Below, piece after piece: positions 61,693-64,000 of a stretch of 64,000 nucleotides of DNA. Every line of letters starts with the position of its first letter. The first letter of the stretch is position 1. Origin of the DNA: SAR86 cluster bacterium AG-447-A08 (GTDB taxonomy: Bacteria; Pseudomonadota; Gammaproteobacteria; Magnimaribacterales; Magnimaribacteraceae). The stretch lies in contig QCQA01000004.1 in NCBI GenBank assembly GCA_003212335.1, forward strand, positions 1 to 64,000. The letters are read 5' to 3'. Below the pieces are notes generated by a model, which made no database searches, had not been told where the DNA came from, and was given only the letters and a program-made list of their open reading frames with translations. Both the position numbers and the translations under genes were made by a program.

Positions 61693-62609
61693 TACTGATC
61701 GCTGACCTGGGAGCAACTAATGCTAGATTTTGCGTAACGGAAGATGGCAAAACTTATTTCTGCGAATCGATTTATAAGATTAATGACTTTGATTCATTAG
61801 AAGAACTCTGTTCCAACTATATTTCTGACAATAATTTAGACAAATTAGATAAAGGTATAATTGGAGTAGCGGCTCCAATCCTCGGGGATAAAGTCGTTTT
61901 TGTAAATGCTGATCTTGAATTTAGTATTTCAGAACTCAAAAGCAAAATTTTTTCAGGAGGATTGCTCGTTGTAAATGATTTAGAACTTCAGGCTTATGCA
62001 GTTTTAAATCTTCAGCACTCTGATTTAACTTATATAGGCAAAGAGACTTGTTCTGAAGGTCCAAAAATCCTTGTAGCTCCTGGGACTGGACTTGGACTAG
62101 CTGGACTGGCTGGTAATCAAGTTGTTTCCACAGAAGCAGGGCATATAAACATATCAGACAAGATCTTGAGACCAGATTTAAAAAAAATAATAGATAGATT
62201 TATTTTAGACAACAAAAGAGTGCCTACTTACGAAGATTTGCTTTCCGGAAAAGGAATAACTTACTTCTATTCAACTTTGTCTGGTGACCTTGATAGTAAA
62301 CTTACTAGCGAAAGAATATTGTCCGAAAGGTCGGACCCACATTGCTTAAGCACTATAAACTTATTAAATTATCTTTTAGCTTCATATCTTAGATATATGG
62401 CTTTAGTTTGGGGAGCAAATGGAGGAGTCTTACTATCCGGTTCTATAGTAAACTCTCTGTTACTTGAAGAAGACTTTACAGAGTTCAGAAAAACCTTTGA
62501 AGACAGCGAAACTATGAAAGATTTTATGCAATCAGTCCCCTTAGCAATAGTTAGAGTTGAAGATATTGGCTTTGCAGGTGGTTTAGAATTGTCTAAAAAA
62601 TTATTATAA
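61689..62609 (+). CDS. glk: Glucokinase
   Basis: Phosphorylates glucose to glucose-6-phosphate. 306 residues of the Glk/ROK-like proteobacterial type: ILIADLGATNARFCV at the start, VNDLELQAYAVL near residue 97 with the catalytic aspartate, VAPGTGLGLAGL near residue 131, EAGHINIS near residue 152, and GGVLLSGSIVNSLL near residue 244. The start is TTG at 61689, overlapping the sdhE stop by 4 nt, so translation is coupled. Confidence 0.92.
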   Translation: MILIADLGATNARFCVTEDGKTYFCESIYKINDFDSLEELCSNYISDNNLDKLDKGIIGVAAPILGDKVVFVNADLEFSISELKSKIFSGGLLVVNDLELQAYAVLNLQHSDLTYIGKETCSEGPKILVAPGTGLGLAGLAGNQVVSTEAGHINISDKILRPDLKKIIDRFILDNKRVPTYEDLLSGKGITYFYSTLSGDLDSKLTSERILSERSDPHCLSTINLLNYLLASYLRYMALVWGANGGVLLSGSIVNSLLLEEDFTEFRKTFEDSETMKDFMQSVPLAIVRVEDIGFAGGLELSKKLL

Positions 62610-62613
62610 ATAA

Positions 62614-62640
62614 GAACTTAACCTTATATTAGCTGTCTAT
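62614..62640 (+). promoter_or_regulatory. SigmaE-like promoter of rpoE
   Basis: GAACTT at 62614-62619, a 15-nt spacer and GTCTAT at 62635-62640, against the RpoE consensus GGAACTT-N15-GTCTAA. It ends 9 nt before the rpoE ATG, so the leader would be only a few nucleotides long. Confidence 0.7.
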
Positions 62641-62649
62641 AAAATAGTA

Positions 62650-63258
62650 ATGAAAGTTTCCAACAAAGAATTAGATCTTGTGCTCGTCAAAAGAGCAAAA
62701 TCTGGAGATTATCAAGCCTTTGACTTGCTTGTATTGAAATATCAATCCCGATTGATATCTACGGCTTTCAAATTTGTGAAAGATGTACAAATTGCAGAAG
62801 ATATTGTTCAAGATTCTTTCATAAAAGCTTTTAATGCACTTGAATCTTTTAGAGAAGATAGTTCCTTCTATACCTGGATATATAGGATCACGGTTAATAC
62901 TTCAAAAAATTTCCTTGTTTCTAAAAAAAGAAAGAGCGAGTTATTGAACTCAGATCTTTCTGAAGAGGCATCTTATGAAATTGAGCCTGTAGAAACCTAT
63001 TCTCCTGAAGACTTATTACAGGCCACCCAGCTACAAAAAGTCATCACAGAGACTTTTGATCAGCTAGGAGAAGACACTAGGACAGCCCTAACTTTAAGAG
63101 AGCTGGATGGCCTGAGTTATGAACAAATAGCTGACGTTGTAAATTGCCCTGTGGGAACTGTTCGGTCAAGAATATTTAGAGGTAGAGAAGTGATTGATGA
63201 GGCCATATCTCAATATAAACAAGATAATAAGACAAAATATTTAGAGGTTAAGAAATGA
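62650..63258 (+). CDS. rpoE: RNA polymerase sigma-E factor (ECF)
   Basis: Extracytoplasmic stress sigma factor that responds to misfolded outer-membrane proteins. 202 residues: sigma region 2 (LVLKYQSRLISTAFKFV, AEDIVQDSFIKAFNAL, YTWIYRITVNTSKNFL) and region 4 (RTALTLRELDGLSYEQIADV, VGTVRSRIFRGREVI). A sigmaE-like promoter lies right upstream, fitting autoregulation. It overlaps rseA by 4 nt (ATGA), so sigma and anti-sigma are cotranslated. Confidence 0.95.
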   Translation: MKVSNKELDLVLVKRAKSGDYQAFDLLVLKYQSRLISTAFKFVKDVQIAEDIVQDSFIKAFNALESFREDSSFYTWIYRITVNTSKNFLVSKKRKSELLNSDLSEEASYEIEPVETYSPEDLLQATQLQKVITETFDQLGEDTRTALTLRELDGLSYEQIADVVNCPVGTVRSRIFRGREVIDEAISQYKQDNKTKYLEVKK

Positions 63259-63947
63259 GCGATAATAAAAACATGAAAGAAAAGATATCTGCTTTAGCAG
63301 ATGGAGAGCTTTCTGATTTTGAGACCAGAAGAATATTGACTGAAATATCGTCAAATCCTCAATATAGAGATTTCTGGCGCAGTATTCAGCAAACTAAACT
63401 TTCACTCGAAGAATCAGATGCCGAATTTCTAGATTCCGATATATCTGAACAACTCTATTCCAAGCTTGGAAAAAGAAGACCTATCAAGAGAAAGCAATTA
63501 AATAAACCTTCTCTATCTAAGTTCCAGTTTTATGCAGCTTCTTTGGTGGGTTGTTTTGGAGTAATAATTTATTCTTTGATTCCTCAATCCACTGAAACTT
63601 TTTCTGATTTTGCCTCTCAAAAGATTAATCAAGCCATCGATAGTCCTCAAGCTATGGAGGTGTTAAATAATTCTGTATCAGGAATGAATGTAATTCTGCA
63701 AGACTTTGAATCTAACAACTTAGGCACTTTAGCCAATTACAAGGTCACCAACTCAGGAGAAACATTCAAAGTAAGTTTGTATCCAATCCAAGAAATTAAT
63801 AAAATAGGCATAAACGAAGCTGCCAAGATTTCATACATAAAATCAAAAACAGGAGTTTATGTTGTATCAGTGAGTGGAAATATTTCAACTGACAAAAAGA
63901 ATCAAATTCTTCAGAAAGCAAATTTTTTTGCTGAGAAATTAAAATAA
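63255..63947 (+). CDS. rseA: RseA-like anti-sigma-E factor
   Basis: Inner-membrane protein that holds RpoE inactive until cleaved. 230 residues: N-terminal sigma-binding region (KEKISALADGELSDFETRRI, then SSNPQYRDFWR), one transmembrane helix near residue 90 (FYAASLVGCFGVIIYSL), and a periplasmic tail. Assigned from the N-terminal family motif and position after rpoE; the periplasmic part is poorly conserved. Confidence 0.88.
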   Translation: MSDNKNMKEKISALADGELSDFETRRILTEISSNPQYRDFWRSIQQTKLSLEESDAEFLDSDISEQLYSKLGKRRPIKRKQLNKPSLSKFQFYAASLVGCFGVIIYSLIPQSTETFSDFASQKINQAIDSPQAMEVLNNSVSGMNVILQDFESNNLGTLANYKVTNSGETFKVSLYPIQEINKIGINEAAKISYIKSKTGVYVVSVSGNISTDKKNQILQKANFFAEKLK

Positions 63948-63954
63948 ATTACAT

Positions 63955-64000
63955 ATGACAAAAAATAAATTATTTTTGCTAACCTTTCTCGTGTCTTTTT
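63955..64000 (+). CDS. Start of an exported protein, truncated by the window end
   Basis: An ATG at 63955, 7 nt after the rseA stop, opens a frame of 15 codons (MTKNKLFLLTFLVSF) that looks like a signal peptide. Position suggests rseB or a DegP-type protease, the usual followers of rseA. Only the first residues are visible, so the identity is open. Confidence 0.5.
   Translation, partial: MTKNKLFLLTFLVSF

Overview
The window reads as a chromosomal segment of a streamlined, A+T-rich marine gammaproteobacterium, most like the SAR86 group. This is inference from gene content. The evidence is: a blue-tuned proton-pumping proteorhodopsin; typical gammaproteobacterial blocks (ribF-ileS-lspA-ispH, rpsP-rimM-trmD-rplS, sdhE/ygfZ, rpoE-rseA); very short intergenic gaps; many 1-11 nt overlaps between both same-strand and convergent genes; and no insertion sequence, prophage, CRISPR, rRNA or tRNA that I could see.

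Layout. 1-5.6 kb: end of ribF, ileS, lspA, ispH, a small exported EF-hand protein and ampD. 5.6-8.2 kb (minus strand): a vitamin B12 unit with a cobalamin riboswitch ahead of a btuB-like receptor and a PduO-type adenosyltransferase. 8.2-14.2 kb: yajQ, an AmpG-like permease, a VanZ-like protein, fxsA, groES-groEL with paired sigma32- and sigma70-like promoters, an orphan urate-oxidase-type membrane domain and a possible ferritin-like protein. 14.2-16.5 kb (minus): an MscS channel and a CNNM/CorC-type membrane protein. 16.7-27 kb: rpsP (with a repeat-built acidic tail)-rimM-trmD-rplS, xerD, a DsbC-like lipoprotein, an AlaC-like aminotransferase-hom-thrC, prfB with its programmed frameshift, and lysS. 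27-33.3 kb: mdh and a cysteine-less thiolase homologue (minus), a PatB-like lyase, an SDR, a flavin alpha-hydroxyacid oxidase and an ArsC.

33.4-41 kb is the most accessory-looking block. A secreted beta-helix protein is paired with a diheme cytochrome-like protein (a gene pair known to recur, function unknown). It is followed directly by an adaptor, an ATPase and three FtsX/MacB-type permeases. 41-44.5 kb holds an RraA-like protein, an N-acyl-D-amino-acid deacylase and a serine beta-lactamase-fold hydrolase. Proteorhodopsin at 44.7 kb is a single-gene unit with its own promoter, a leader hairpin and a terminator. 45.5-50.4 kb: SelO, an amidohydrolase, a TauD-type dioxygenase and a carboxyltransferase without a biotin domain.

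50.4-55.7 kb (minus): nrdA-nrdB, a glycerophosphodiesterase without a normal start codon, a rhodanese and the carboxyltransferase, read as one unit from a promoter region with two NrdR-like boxes and a perfect DnaA box. 55.9-59.5 kb: glpK, argF and serA. The 358-bp gap at 59523-59880 is very A+T-rich and holds three or four DnaA boxes, so it is a candidate DnaA-binding locus or replication origin. 59.9-64 kb: ung, ygfZ, sdhE, glk, rpoE (with a sigmaE-like autoregulatory promoter), rseA and the start of one more exported protein.

I found no clearly new defence or mobile system. The observations I rate highest are the beta-helix/cytochrome/ABC block, the two DnaA-box loci, the NrdR arrangement, the non-standard start and hairpin of the phosphodiesterase gene, and the proteorhodopsin leader.
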